Positions 33,301 to 46,722 of a DNA stretch of 64,000 nucleotides are shown here, piece after piece. The number at the start of each line of letters is the position of its first letter. Positions within the stretch are counted from its first letter, which is position 1. The stretch is taken from positions 18,427,501 to 18,491,500 of the forward strand of contig NC_088308.1 in the NCBI RefSeq assembly GCF_910592395.1, in the 5' to 3' direction. Under the pieces are notes generated by a model. That model saw nothing but the letters and a program-made list of their open reading frames with translations. It did no database searches and was not told where the DNA came from. This DNA comes from Lineus longissimus. Its lineage: Eukaryota; Nemertea; Pilidiophora; Heteronemertea; Lineidae. A program made the translations under genes and the position numbers.

Positions 33301-36300
33301 AGAGTAACTTACCAACTGAAGAAAGCAGTGAAGAAGCAGTTGCTTATTGCTGCAGGAAAGCACCTCAACACCACACCGAGCAGCTGAGCTATTTTTCAAC
33401 ATGTTCATGACAGGCATGGGGATCATAAAACCATAAACGCAACATAACATCATGTACGAATCATGGCGAAACTGTATGTTACATACATTTCAGCAGGTGA
33501 AATGACAGATATGTACTTCTTAGCCTTTATTACAGTCTTTATTACCCAATTTTCTCTCATCAGCAATGAAAGAATTAATGAGGCCTTGGGTATTGTTTGT
33601 AATGGAGGAGGATGGGAATTTGTTTTCACTTAATATCTTTATTTTTTTATAAGCCAAAACAGTTACTTCAAATGCAACAAACCATTCATCGCTGCTTCAT
33701 TTCTCGCATACCAGCAGACCAACGTAGACCATGACTGTTGTAAATACAATAGCGCACATTGCCTTTAACGTAATACAACAAAAGACGCTGCATTGTACAA
33801 ATGGATGACAATATTGAATCACGAGCCAGAATGAAATAAACCAGAACGAAACGCTCACCGCCGAGCTATACGCTTTGAATGATATTACACTCTTAGCACC
33901 TGGAGGGGTATCATGAGTTGTCAGCTAGGGCCCAGAGCCATCCACCATGCAAATGAACCGCAGCGCATTCATTGCAATATTATTGTCGCTCGCTTCCAAT
34001 AAATCCTCGGCGGTAAATATTTATTCAAGAAATGCATAAAACGATAAGGAGTAATTTCCAAAAGAATCACCCCTAATCGCTCACGCAGAAACAATAACAT
34101 TTTTCATCAAAATCGTGGCTAACTGCAAAATGGCTCGAGTTGGATCTGGATTTCTTTCAAGCAAGGACAGCAAACTGTAGCTCTCTCAAATGGAGAGTAA
34201 CAGGCGAAACATTCTAATTTCTCAAGATACTACAATTGTGGAGTTTGCTATCTTGAAATGCTCTGACATTGCAATGCCCTTAGTACGCTCTCAAGCAAGG
34301 CCTACAGTATGGTGTTAAAAGGCCCTCAGGATGACTTGGCAGAGAGTGAGACAAGACTGAACTCCGCAGACCTTATCAAGGAGATGATACCATGCTACAG
34401 CAGATCTCATATTTAGCAACGGAAGTCCACAGGGGCTGTAATAGCATTGGAAACACCGAACTGGTTTGCACTCATCTGACATCAACAAAAAGTCTGATAT
34501 GATGCTTTCAAGAGCAGGATGTGTACAGGCATACCACTGTACCAGTAAAGTTATCCTGACAGGGCAAAAACCATGACGGAAAAGCGGCTGCATTCAGCAG
34601 ACTGCCAGCCAAAACTCAAGATTTCAGCTTAAGAGTACTTGTAACAGCAGTACATTTTGTAAGTCGCAGTATGTCAAAAGTTCATCTTACAAGTTGAATC
34701 TTCATATGACAGTTAGGTATGTTCATTCCATGCTCAACATTTTGTAAAGACTGTCATTTCGTACACTCAACTGCAGCTAGATATATGGATGAGGGAGGAA
34801 AACATGAATTGAAACAGTTAAAAAACTTCATTCTAACCAAAAATGACCAAAGATATGTGTATATTCTCTGGAAGCAATATGCATAGATGTACAGTTATTC
34901 CTATCACTTAAAGATGAAACGAACTATGGTTTACAAAGCGAAGGTGTAGCTGACAATCATGTTGAGGCCAATCACTACCTTGGCACGTTTTTTAATCTCA
35001 TTTCACCATGACAGGCGAAGTCCTCCAAGCGTTGGTGATGCAAGATGCAGCTTCCCTCATTTCGTGCAGACGATGAGATAGCCAGGTTTTTTGTATTGCA
35101 CTTCCTGACAGGGTACTGGTACACGGTCAGTGTCAATGTCAAAATAATCATGGGCGAGAAGTGGGGCTCACGATGAAGTCTATAGAACAGAGTCTCATGA
35201 AGGAATACTTCACAAGAAACAACCGTTTGAGAAGAAAGCAGACTGCTGTGGTGATCCTTGCCAATGAAAGATGGCGCTATAACTATACATGTGACCTCTT
35301 TGCTGGGACCACTGCATTGTTCCCAATGATGTTCAATGTCATGTGGTCAGGACTGTGCATCGCCAGTTGCTGTGAGGTAAAGTCAATGGTTGACTTGTTG
35401 ACATCTACTTTTGTGGTACTTTAAGCTGGTGGCGAATTCTCAAAATGTCACATCGCACAACCCGCAATCCTCCATCAAAGGTATCGCTGACATAACCAAT
35501 GCAGTGCCTGCCATATAAACTTCAGAGAACAAAGTTACTTCTCATCATCTAAATATAGAAATCTAAATGTCAATTGCCTTCCAAGTAAAAACACTTCACC
35601 ACCGAGAAGTTTCAAGAAGTTCACCAAAAAGGACCAATTAAAACCAAGGAATTTCCACTGCCTAATTATCAAGTCAAATTCACCATTAATAGATAACCGA
35701 AACAAGGCGACCACAAAGTCACTTTTCATGAACGTAACGATAAGATCTTCACAGTGAGAGTAAAGTAAGGTATCCAAATGATCACGGCATGTCATTAAGT
35801 TGCTCGCAATCGCACTGGTCGTCACCTCTATGGCTTCCAGTTCATGCCAAATGATGAGTGTTTACACTTCACTTCATTTCCCTTCTAATACGACCAGGAT
35901 ATCATCTCGAGACGAGACTAAGGCAAAATGTCAAGCTATGTATGTAGTTGGATCACAGGAAGAACAGGTGTGGTTGGTAATGTCTACATAGTGTATATAG
36001 TAGGTCCCACCACTTTTTTCAAAGTTATGAGAATTATGCAGATAAACTTCAGAGGAAACCAACGACTCCCGAGTTCCAACGTCTCCCTAGGTGGAAAAAG
36101 TCGAGAGTCAGGCCAGGCTTTCACACTGCCAAAGAGGTAGCCACCCAAACTATCATGGAAGGCCACACATCACAGTCATGGGGAAATGCCTGATACCCTC
36201 AAGTAACTCAGAGAACCTATCTCTAAGTTGTAGTATGGTCAAGAGCTGGTAAAAAGAATTCAGAACACCAATTTCCATGATGATGGTTGAAATAGGAAAT

Positions 36301-37660
36301 AACTTGGATATAATTTGTCTCAAATGGAAACAGCAGAGATACACTCTATCACCTAACAGCAATCACTCAAGATGAAGAAGTCCTGTACACGACTCGGATC
36401 AACTATTGACATGTTGACTTGTGATTATAATCTGACTTGTGTTGATCAAGGATCTTTGACTGTCACGTTTAGCAACCGCCTCGGTACACCGCTCATGGAT
36501 TTGCGAGGCCTAATCACTCAATGAGATTGGACTAATGGTTTTACACGAGTCTGGTCAAGAAAGCCACGTAGAGTCGATTCCAACAAAAATGTGATCAAAT
36601 TGGCTGTGTCTTTGACGAGTGATCAGTACACCTTGATGTATGTGTGATTTCTCCTCTTTAGGTTGGAACAGATGGCAGTGAAGCGATGTATCAATCATGA
36701 CGATGTGGTTAGGTCCACCAACGAACCGTGAGCCGCCCTAATAAGATGTCAACACAGGTGGACAATGCTATGTTGGTGATCAGTTCTGTTCAAATCTTCC
36801 TGTGACAACGATGTAGAAACTATTGATAGGAAACTATTTTGAAACCATGCTTCTGTTGCCTCTCAAGCGCTTGTGTTAAAAGGGACAACTTGTTCATGGG
36901 ATCTAGGTGTCCAAGAAGATGTAACGATTGGTACAGACTACTGGGCCTGGTTCGCTGAATGCCCCTGAAAGCTTAATTTAGATGATTTCGAAGCCTCAAG
37001 TCAGGCTGCACCTTGTGCATGCAGGGTTGATCTCTTCCTAGATTTCATTATTCTTACCATAACTGGTTAACTTATGACATAACGTCATTTACCCGCCAAA
37101 TATTTCATCAAACTTGTCTGCGTGCATGAATATCTACAGATGGCAGATCATATTTCTCGGTTGGTGAGTGCAAAATCACACTCTTTAACAATATTGAGAC
37201 TTGTGATTAATGGAAAAATTACGGAAAAATTGAATTTTTGCTCCAAATCCAATCCCAACAGATTTAGTTACTGTACCTTATTGACTACGGCTGGGTCGAT
37301 GGATTTCATGAGGTGAGCGTGAACCTGTGCTCAGTTGTCGCGAGTGGGAACCAGGAAGGGGAATTATTGAGCGCTAGTTAATTATTCGCCACGAATCAAT
37401 GAGGTAATTGAAAGCTATGACAAAAGACTGTATTAGAACTTGTTCACATTTGTAGGCGATGCTGACAGTCTGCAAAATTTGTAATGAACATGTCGGTCAG
37501 CAAATTCATTCTTCGAATGCGACATAAAACTGTACTTGGCACCTCTGCCGGGGGCGGGGGGGCAACGAAAAGACCCCACCAAGTCAGAAACATGCAGAGA
37601 GAAACTAGCAATGAACTCTACGACTAAAGTCGGTTTGGCCATTAACCCAAATGGCACCTA
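30335..37660. other. Non-coding stretch
   Basis: About 7.3 kb with only short chance frames. No transposon ends, hairpins or convincing exons were noticed on reading both strands. Probably intergenic or a long intron. Confidence 0.5.
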
Positions 37661-37667
37661 AATCGCG

Positions 37668-37812
37668 TGGCACACATTTTATCCCGCCTCGGAGGAGGAA
37701 TCTTCCCTGAACAATACCAGCTCCAGGTCAATTAACCAGATTCGCACCTCTCCCATTTGGCACACATTTTATGCTCATCCCGCCTTGGAGGAGGAATCTT
37801 CCCTGAAAAATA
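37668..37812 (+). repeat. Two direct repeats, ~50 bp, 90 bp apart
   Basis: 37668-37716 and 37758-37812 share TGGCACACATTTTAT, CCCGCCT and GGAGGAGGAATCTTCCCTGA. The second copy has a six-base insertion (GCTCAT). A local duplication with no coding meaning. Confidence 0.8.
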
Positions 37813-37814
37813 AC

Positions 37815-39815
37815 ACCGCCAAGTGCAGGGGTAACGAAGAAGAAGAAGAAATACCCAGATACCCGAATCACTCAGTTAAGTGTACATTGTGCATACCCTG
37901 TATACACGCCTCCATTATACAGACCCGACACTTGAGACTGCACATCGAAATCACGTTTCTGCTCGAGACATATTCTTTACCATGCAGGCAAAAAGAAACA
38001 GAGTGGGTGGTGTTGTCTATATTTCTCATTTCTTCAAAGGGAATAGCTACTTGTATGCTGAAAAAATAGATGTTTACTTCCCAGCATTTGATATCTGTGA
38101 AAGTACCTCTACAATTACTCAGCTAATGAGTGACCACTGGGTCAATCAAAATGTTCGCATGATATATTGGCACGATGTCCCTTGACCACCAAGGTGTTTT
38201 TACAATGCTGCCCTTTCCTTTTTGGCAAGGATGAGCTGGAATAAAACTGTGGTAGCCAGGGTACGTTCCTCACCGACAACATTTAATTGCACCTCTAACA
38301 GGCTTATGAAAATAATGAGAGTTACAGTCACAAACTCCTTAATTACTTTCTTTGTTTCATTGACAGATTTCCTTCATGCACTGTCTTGAAACAGAATAGG
38401 TTTTGTGTCTTTTTGCACGTCAAACCTCACAATGGAATAATTACATCTTCCGGTTGGCCCAAACTACACCAAGTCACTGTCATCTTGTCAATACCAAACC
38501 AGTCGGCATATGCACATGTTCAATCGTCAAACGAGGAAAAAATATCGCCAGTTCCGTCTCGAGGCATGCGCGTGGTACGACATGAAGGTAATAATGACGA
38601 GGCGTATGGGTAGGAGGTATGGTAATCAGGGCAATCATGGGAAAGCCCATGGTTCCAAGGCACCGCTATGGCACATCATTGGGGGAAACGACCACAAATT
38701 AATAATGCACTTTTCAAAATATTGACAATGTAATTATGGAAAGTGAAATCGTTAAAGACGTGCAAATCATTCTGATGAGGAAGTGGTAATGGGCAGTAAC
38801 GTCGGTAGTGGATATTCCACGTGTAACGATTCCATCATTACCTTATGGCAGTGATTACAAAAGGGTGTAATTTCTCGTCACCGACTAATAGCAGACTGGA
38901 AGCTTAAAGAATCAGATTTCTCGCCGAGTCTGTAAGCTTCTTTGTACCGGAGCCTTCTCCGACTCAAGGAAGGCGACGCATAAGCTGACGGCAGCTTGAA
39001 ACAATGCTAAGAACCCTCGTGCCGGCAGAAATAAATTTGATCACTAGGTTTACTGGAACAGTTCAAGGCGATGGCAATCATTTTTCGCACCTGGAATACA
39101 CTTCAGGGGTTTGCTGCTGAAATTCTGCTGGGGTGTCACTGAGGCAGTGTCAGTCTACTGGTTCTCCAGTACAAAACGCTTTTAACTGTTTTCTTTGAAA
39201 GAACTACTTTGATGAGGATTCCATTTTCCTCTGGCCTCGGCAATGTTTCCCTAATACACCTCAACTCATTTTTAGGAGTCAAACCGCCATTAGAGGCCCG
39301 TCATATGTTCTTTTCAAGGCCCTCTCACAAATTTAGGTATCTCGTGGGACTATTTCAAATTGTACATCTCATAGTCTGCCACCAAAGTTGAATTAATCAA
39401 CTTATCAACTTTTTTTAATCGAGGCCGATTCCTGCTGGAACAGGCCTGAATAGGGCCTAATCACAGGGTATCATTCATCATTCAAATTGACTTGAGCCAA
39501 AAAGAGCCGGTGCACATCAAAGAGATCAAAGGAAGCGAGGTATGTCATCCTTGTGATTAGCCTATTTCACATTTAGCGATGACAACTTTTAGTTTTGATA
39601 GCATCTTTCCAACTTTGAAAAAAATGCAATCTCAACAAGAATGAACAACAGGTCCAGCCTTAATAAGATTGAAATACATAATATCAGAATCATTTAAAAA
39701 CAGGGAAGTTCCACCCACTGGTATTATCAGCGACATCAAAGTATGCCGCCAATCTGCGACAATATGAGGTCATAAGTTATCATGAACTGCAGACTGCATA
39801 CGTGGCATACAGCTC
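37815..39815. other. Non-coding stretch
   Basis: No gene or repeat recognised, apart from a short GAA run near 37838-37851. Confidence 0.5.
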
Positions 39816-39819
39816 ACAG

Positions 39820-39872
39820 TAATAAGAGGTTCAAGTTAAGTTACTTGCCCAAGAGCACAGAGGGCGTGACAG
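39820..39872 (+). repeat. MIR/L2-like tail fragment
   Basis: AAGAGGTTCAAG, then TTAAGTTACTTGCCCAAGAG and CACAGAGG: close to the segment shared by MIR and L2 tails (AGAGGTTAAGTAACTTGCCC, then AAGGTCACACAGC; established knowledge). The flanks are not recognisable, so it is a degraded SINE or LINE 3' end. Confidence 0.5.
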
Positions 39873-39874
39873 GG

Positions 39875-42800
39875 ACATTTAGCTCCTTGGGGTTAGTAAT
39901 CTAATGGTCAAACACATCCATTTGCAAGAAAGATAAATATTTTCCAATTTCGATGGTCAAGAGTTTCATCCAGGTCAAATCATGTTGCCCAGATGTTTAA
40001 CTAATTGCCTTTTACTTATATAGCCAGCCACAATGACATACATCATTGAAATAGACTTAATGAAAGCATGTCGGTATACTTCACAGAGATCAAAGGCATG
40101 CCGCCAACAAGAACATACACGATGCATCTTTACCATTCAAAAGATAGGTCAGACCTCCAACAATACATACTTATCATACCAATAACAAATAAATAACAGT
40201 TATTTTAACCGCACTTTGATCATTGATATTTTGATATCAAATTGGGTCGCATACGTTATGTCTTGGAAAGAATTGCTTCATTGATGTATGGTTATGATTG
40301 TGTGGCAACTTCAATTGGCAACTCACTAATCGTTTTTTTTCAAAGGCTGATATCTAACAGACCACCCCAACCAAGATAAAAGGAACCAAAAGTTTTCCAA
40401 GACCTAAACAAATCGCAGATCAATAATCCCACAATAAGATCTCATAATAATATCATATCAACCTGCATTGGTTTTCCAAAGAACTACAGAAGTAGATTCA
40501 GGGGTATATATCAGCTGAAATCTCCAGTATTCCAGTAATAAACCACTCCCATGAAATCTCAAGTTAGTTTACACAAACCTAACATGAACCTCTTGTATAT
40601 TTTTTCTCAAAAACTGACAGGAGTCCATATTTTATCAGCCCAATTTCACAGAATAATTCATCCGTAAATTCTAGTCTAATCAAACGATGATTTGTGGCAC
40701 TTTACACCCAATAACACGGTGTTATTTATTAACCCAATGACAGCAACAGTGACAAGGCATACTTGCATAAAAACACGCAAGAAAAACACCGAGTGAAAAA
40801 TGGCTCAGGTGATTTATTGCGAGTTCCTGATAAACAGACTGAACGTGAGGGCGATATTTCATCATTTCTAACATTGAGTGTATTCTTACATGCTCACCCA
40901 TTAGTTGTGTGAACTGACAGGCCTGAGGTGTGTAAGAAATCACAGCAGCCATTTTAGATTTCCACTCAACAGTCTGTGTACATACACGCAGTGCTTTTTA
41001 GTGCATTTGCCATCAACTTGGACTGAAACATCAATTGCACCTTCATCATTTTTTTCCTTGCCAAGTACTTGTACTATGCACATGTTTTGAAAAATAAGAT
41101 TCAGAGTATTAGAGTCAGCGTCACAATAGAAATTATGATGACTTGACTTAGCTCAACCACCTGCAACAGGACCTAGCCAACATCTCCACACACTGCCCGA
41201 AACATCAGGGCCAACACCCAAGGTTTTCATATATACCACCTGATAAGTCTTGAGCATTGGGCAGAATGAGGGGTCAAACGGAGCAAAATTAAGGCCAAGG
41301 GCAACAATAAAGGTAGGGCAAAGCTAAGATCTAAAGAGGCCGATAATGGTATGATGGAACTAGCTGTAGCTGCCAAAAGAACGGAAACCTACGTTACAAG
41401 GTCCAGAGAAACCTCCATGCTCGGGACCATGCGGAGTCTCTTCATCATCAGTCTGTCTGTGTATTGACGAAAAGTGAATTTCTATAGCTTACTGTATAAT
41501 ACTAACCACAAACTGTCCATTTTACGACCATCTCATTAACCACCCATAATTATTTTACACCAAGAGTGTGATACGCATTAATATATACATCGTTGGACAA
41601 CTTAGACAGCATATATTACCAGTTTGGTGGACATAACTATGTAATACATCATCAGATAGAATACAAATTTAGATTGCTATCACATATGGGTAAAGTAATT
41701 TTGTAAATTGCGATTGATTGACAGAGAGTGTCCAAGTACAGCGTTTGGACTTGGGACACTCCCACATGTTAGTGAATCGATGATCGCACATGTCACCTCA
41801 ACCTCCTCTCAAGACTCCATATCAAAAGCACTCCGCAAAAGAGAGATCTAAACCTAGTCCCAAACAAATCAGCTCAAAATCTGAATTTTTTGCCTATTTC
41901 TCTTGAATATTGTCATAAGTGATTCCTTTCATCTCAAACTATAAAAGAGTTAACAGCACTTGGGTTCACCTGCATGGAGAACATTTTCAAGCTGCACACT
42001 GCCTACTGCGAACTACACGAGATCACTTCTCCTTCGACTAATTCCATCTTGAGAGATTTTATTCAATTGGATAGAGACAATTAGAACTAGGATGTCATCG
42101 TTAGGATTGAGTACATGCTCAAGGTCCATTACTTAGAAGACATGCCGAGCACGCTAGACGACACGAGAGCACGTTGTACCGAGTCGGCGCATCAACAAAG
42201 GCGAGCGTTGGGCGTATTTTTTACGCAAAAACAATCCAGGCTAAATGGATCAATCGGTACATGGATACACAAGCTATGGACGACATACCAGGTAACGTGC
42301 GATGATCATCTGTACGTTTGAATGCACGCCAACCTTGGGCAACTCAGCGCTACGCAATCCATCGCTTGACACTGTAGGATCTTTATTGCTCACTAAAGAA
42401 CATGCTTGTATTGCATGACTGTGATGATGAAGAAGGCTGCATGGTCTTGGTACTTCACTGTGTGGACAATAAATGGTCACGATGGTTTAGATGTCAATCA
42501 TGACCACAGGTGCTAAATCCTAGAGCCAAAGTATGGCATTATGCCATACCTCTATCAAGACATCGCACAATCACAGACATAGTTTTTGAGATATAAGATT
42601 TTATACCATAAAGCTTGCATCAATTCATTTCAGGACGATTACATTTGCACAGCAGCTGATCAGTTACTGATGATGAAGAGATACGCAGTTCATCCAGAAA
42701 TACATTTCGTCAAATTTCACCCTCGTGTATATATATACTCAATACACAGCAGAGACACAATGCCATACACAAATCCACGACGATACATTATGATCCACAT

Positions 42801-43660
42801 CATAGGATCTCGCCGACTCTCAGGTGACATCGAGTCTATACTAGCGATTAAGACAATGATCATGTCACAGACATTGATTAGCAATCTACCATGATATCTT
42901 AAGATCTCGACGAGTACTCTGACCACGGTTTCAGCAATCCCAACTCGCAGGAAGGAATCCTGCTCCGACGGATCAAATTTCCTGGCGCACAGAGAGGGAA
43001 TACAGCCAGCATATTTTTTACCCGCGTATTATCCGTTCTGTGCATTTACTCCAACAATACCGCTGACAGATGTCGAGTGGTGCAAGGTCTACAGATAATA
43101 ACAAACACAGCAGTCCCTAGTCGGTGGTCGAGAACACAATGCGAATTAATAATAGTAATACTGGCATAGGTTGAAATGAGCGGTTGTTGTAAGGTGAGGT
43201 CGTCGTACCAGGAAGCTAGTGCACTATTTTGAAGACTTGTGTCCAGCAAGATATGCGGGCAAATGACATGTTTGTTCGCTTTAGCAGTCTCTCATCACAT
43301 TTGGCCACTGAGGCGAAAATAAAGAGATTCACCCCCTTCCAAATCAAACACACACCTTATAATCTTGTCTCAATCACGAATGTAAATGAAGAATTTTCAA
43401 AAAGATATGCACAGTGATACCTCAAAATCCATGTCAAAGAATTTTACAGGTGCATCAGCTAACCACACAGGGTGTACCAAAAGGAAAATGCAATATCACA
43501 ATTTCTTTTCAATCACCAAATTGACCAATACTCTGGCTCACAGAGGCACTCCTGTCGAATTCCAGCGATCACGTGACTTGACCCCCTACCAAAGAAATCA
43601 CAACTGATTGGGAGATATCATTGTTTTTACTACATTGAAATGAAAACTTTGAGAGTGGAC
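39875..43660. other. Non-coding stretch
   Basis: AT-rich, no gene recognised. Frames such as 42115-42321 and 42586-42894 (plus) lack any coding support. Confidence 0.5.
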
Positions 43661-43664
43661 TTAC

Positions 43665-43762
43665 CAAACTTCCGACTGTAGCACCATTAGGATATGGGTA
43701 GGGCGTAACAACATACTGGCCAGGGAGTGGCCCGGGTCTGTCATGGCCATGGTCTGATTTAC
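43665..43762 (-). CDS. Candidate internal exon (98 nt), gene unknown
   Basis: The minus strand shows a pyrimidine-rich acceptor (TTTCTCCATTGTAG), 98 nt, then a consensus donor (GTAAGT). One frame reads KSDHGHDRPGPLPGQ, then YVVTPYPYPNGATVGSL: a Gly/Pro/Tyr-rich linker-like peptide, entering with two bases of a split codon and leaving in phase 0. A second frame is also open, so the frame is not proven. It lies 2.8 kb downstream of a stop codon on the same strand (46463), so it is either an alternative 3' exon of that gene or part of another gene. The length is not a multiple of three, so skipping would shift the frame. Confidence 0.45.
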
Positions 43763-43769
43763 CTACAAT

Positions 43770-46110
43770 GGAGAAAGTTGAAATTCATAAGTAAAGCGCT
43801 GTACAAATTGTTGCACCCTGTGGTTACAAAAGGCAGTGGGCAGTACCAAGTTCTCACAATGTCATCTCCTTGGCTCTTCATGATTCATGGGCTCTTAGAT
43901 CAGTGAAGCTAGTGTATTTAGTGGGGTCTAGAGGGAGTAAATGTAGCCTATTCCAACCCCTCCCTCATACAATGAGTGCAGAACACTCAGTATCTCATGC
44001 CCCCTGACCTAAGCGTATGTCGACACTGACACAGTCGGGTCCGTCAGTATAGCATGCCATTAAGGAGGCCCCGAATGTCCCACTTTTAATCAGCGCTGAT
44101 TGCCAATCATTTCACCGGACATCAGATACTGCGCTGTCTCCTCTTTTCAACATCAACTGCACTGCCGTCGCATGCAAATCGTGAGATATGAAAGTCCCGA
44201 CATACCGGCCCAGCGTTAATTGTTTATTCAATCGAAGTCGCTGCACTCACTGACCGGGGTATTGAGGCCCATACATCAATTTCCTGACTATTTGCGTATT
44301 CGAGCATGTCGTGATATGATGCACGTTCAAACAATACTCAATGATATGGGCAAGTGCATCAGAAAAGTAACCAAAGTGATCTCGAGAGAGAGTTATACGG
44401 GGTGTTCCAAAGAATGCTAACCCTGGTCACTAACCTAGACTTCATCAGCTATTTTAATTGGCTGTTAGCACATTGGATAAACAAGACATTCTACTCTGTA
44501 TTAGTATCTTATTGTTAATGTACAGAGCAATGGCACTTGTAAGCTGCTTACTTTCAGAAAAAATCCTTGTGCTTACAAAACTGATGAACCCTCTGGATAT
44601 TGGTACAAACCACCAAAATAAAGAAGGTATCACATCATAACATCATACCATACAAAAATGTCAGAATAAGTGCCACCAAGGATGAGTTTACACATCCTTT
44701 TCTTTCATATCATTGACAGATAGATGCCTCTAATATGACAATACCCGAGATTAAAAATTGATCCACCAACCCAAAGGCCAGGTAACGATCATCAATATTC
44801 CAGCAAGATAACAATCGCTATTCTAACGATAAATTCACAGATGCCCTAATCCTATAAGGGCTCCCAGTGGTTGCTTCACATCTAGAATAGCCGTAGATGA
44901 GATGTCAGATTTTTTATCCGGGAGATACCGTTAGTCTTTTATATCCTAGCATTATATAGCACAGATTCCCCATTAGGTTGTTTCAAATATGAATCAACTT
45001 TCAGGAATCGGCAACAACTGACAAGGGTCTACATGTATTTGCCATTACCTTTGTATTCTCCAGCATTGCTAGTATGAGATGCGACATAAAATAACCAACT
45101 GTAACAGAGCAATGGAAGGCCAAAGGCAATTGATGCCAAAATACAAACGTTGGTGCCTGGATTTTTTCATATTTTTCTGAACTTTTTTGACTTGATGTGG
45201 TTACATAAGAAATATAGTACAACTTTAAACTCCAGTAACCAGTAACCACACATACCACTGAAGGAAGTTGTAAGTATTTAGACAGCAAGCTTGCAGATTG
45301 TCAAATCTCAAAAACAAAAGAAAATTTTAGGATGAAAATGTGGCAGCCCACTGTATCAAGAACAATTGAATTTTCAAGGGAGGCGGCAAAAAAGACTCAC
45401 AACTCTGATATGCCATAATTCTGGTCCCCAGTGACATAAACAACATAAATAGCTTAGAAATCATTAAGGCGTCGACAAATCACCCTTACGGACATGAATG
45501 TCACCAATGCAGACTACTTCATCATTTGTGCAAACTGCCCAGAGCAGACGTGAAAAGCAGATGATGTTCTTCACCGTCTACATTGGAAGCTATCACGAAT
45601 CCATTTACCAAGGATTACGGTATGAAGCAGAATAGAACCGGGGCCAATTTTTGCCGCCCTCGAGTCATCATGGACACCAATATTACAAATAGCCCAGTTC
45701 ATGTGTATCAACCTAGCACAACACCCGAGGATGTACTGTAATTTCGTAATAAAACATTTCAGGTGCATTACTGGATTGCCGGTCGTTCCGTAAATGGCCG
45801 ATCATCCAATCAAAATATAAAAGGCATTTTGTGCGGCTTGATGCGAGATGACAGATATCTGAAGGCAGAGACGTCGATGCTACTGAGGTAACTTGGCGTC
45901 GCCACAGGAAGCTGCCATTGATTCCTTTTCACGATTTTGTGCGAGGAAATCAAAGAGTAGCTGCATAGCCTTTTGAGAGAATGTGGAATAACTTGAGATA
46001 TCTTAAAGGTTCCCTCAATAAAGTGTTGGTGCAGGAACCAGAGGCGTGGCAAGGTCTAGCGGCCAAATGGTATTGGACTGTTCATCCAAAATGTGAGTTT
46101 GTAGCTTTTT
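43770..46110. other. Non-coding stretch
   Basis: No confident feature. The minus-strand frame ending near 46015 has some coding character but overlaps a small transposon and has no splice support. Confidence 0.45.
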
Positions 46111-46123
46111 GCCCATCAAGACA

Positions 46124-46418
46124 GGCCATGTAGAATTAGCGGAATGAGCTGATTCTTGTCGCGATGATCGTCGCCATGCCTGAACTCTGAAGACGAAAGG
46201 AGGTGCGGTAATACAGCGCTGCACAGGGCTACCGACTGAACTAAACTGTCTCTACAGACCAGTTTTCATGCCCTCATTGCGAGTCATGGCTTAACGACTG
46301 TAAAAAGCGATTTTCAAATACTCTTTGTGGCGTATCGAACAAATTAAAAGTTCCATTTTGTATGAAATTATATCATATTTTGTACATAATCCGCTCATTC
46401 CGCTAATTCTACATGGCC
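46124..46418. mobile_element. Small inverted-repeat element (MITE) with target duplication
   Basis: 46124-46149 (GGCCATGTAGAATTAGCGGA, then ATGAGC) is perfectly repeated in inverse at 46393-46418, 26 of 26 bases. After one mismatch a further four bases (GATT) also pair. Flanking direct repeats TCAAGACA stand at 46116-46123 and 46420-46427, giving a 7-8 bp target duplication. The 295-bp interior has no frame. TIRs with an 8-bp duplication point to a non-autonomous hAT-, P- or Merlin-like DNA transposon; the exact superfamily is not determined. It sits in the likely 3' untranslated region of the gene ending at 46463. Confidence 0.82.
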
Positions 46419-46462
46419 CTCAAGACAGCACCCTGCCATTTCTCTAGTGAGCGTACCTTGCC

Positions 46463-46574
46463 TTAGATAATGCCATTTTCCTCTGGTTCTTTGACAACCT
46501 TGCTTTTCAAACTTCCAGAGGAATCACTACCATCTGACTCAAGAGAATTATTTAATAATTCACCTTTACACTGA
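46463..46574 (-). CDS. Last coding exon: cytoplasmic tail of a membrane protein
   Basis: The minus strand reads about 36 residues and then TAA at 46465-46463: QCKGELLNNSLESDG, SDSSGSLKSKVVKEPE and ENGII. Composition is that of an acidic, Ser-rich tail with casein-kinase-2-type sites (SDGSDSS). The chosen acceptor (GTGTCGAACAG, exon starting at 46574) is the one whose phase fits the upstream exon, where two bases TG are left over at 46723. Alternative AGs closer to the pyrimidine tract give an immediate stop. The intron would be 148 nt. A donor-like AAG/GTACGC lies just after the stop. Gene identity not established. Confidence 0.5.
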
Positions 46575-46722
46575 CTGTTCGACACTATATGTTGCTAAGT
46601 CTCAATCTGAATGCTGGAATCTGAAAATCACAAAAAAGAAGAACAACCAGAAAACAAAACAACCCATGGGGAAAGTGATGACTGATTTCTCCAATAGCTA
46701 TGCCGGAATTACCATATAAAGA

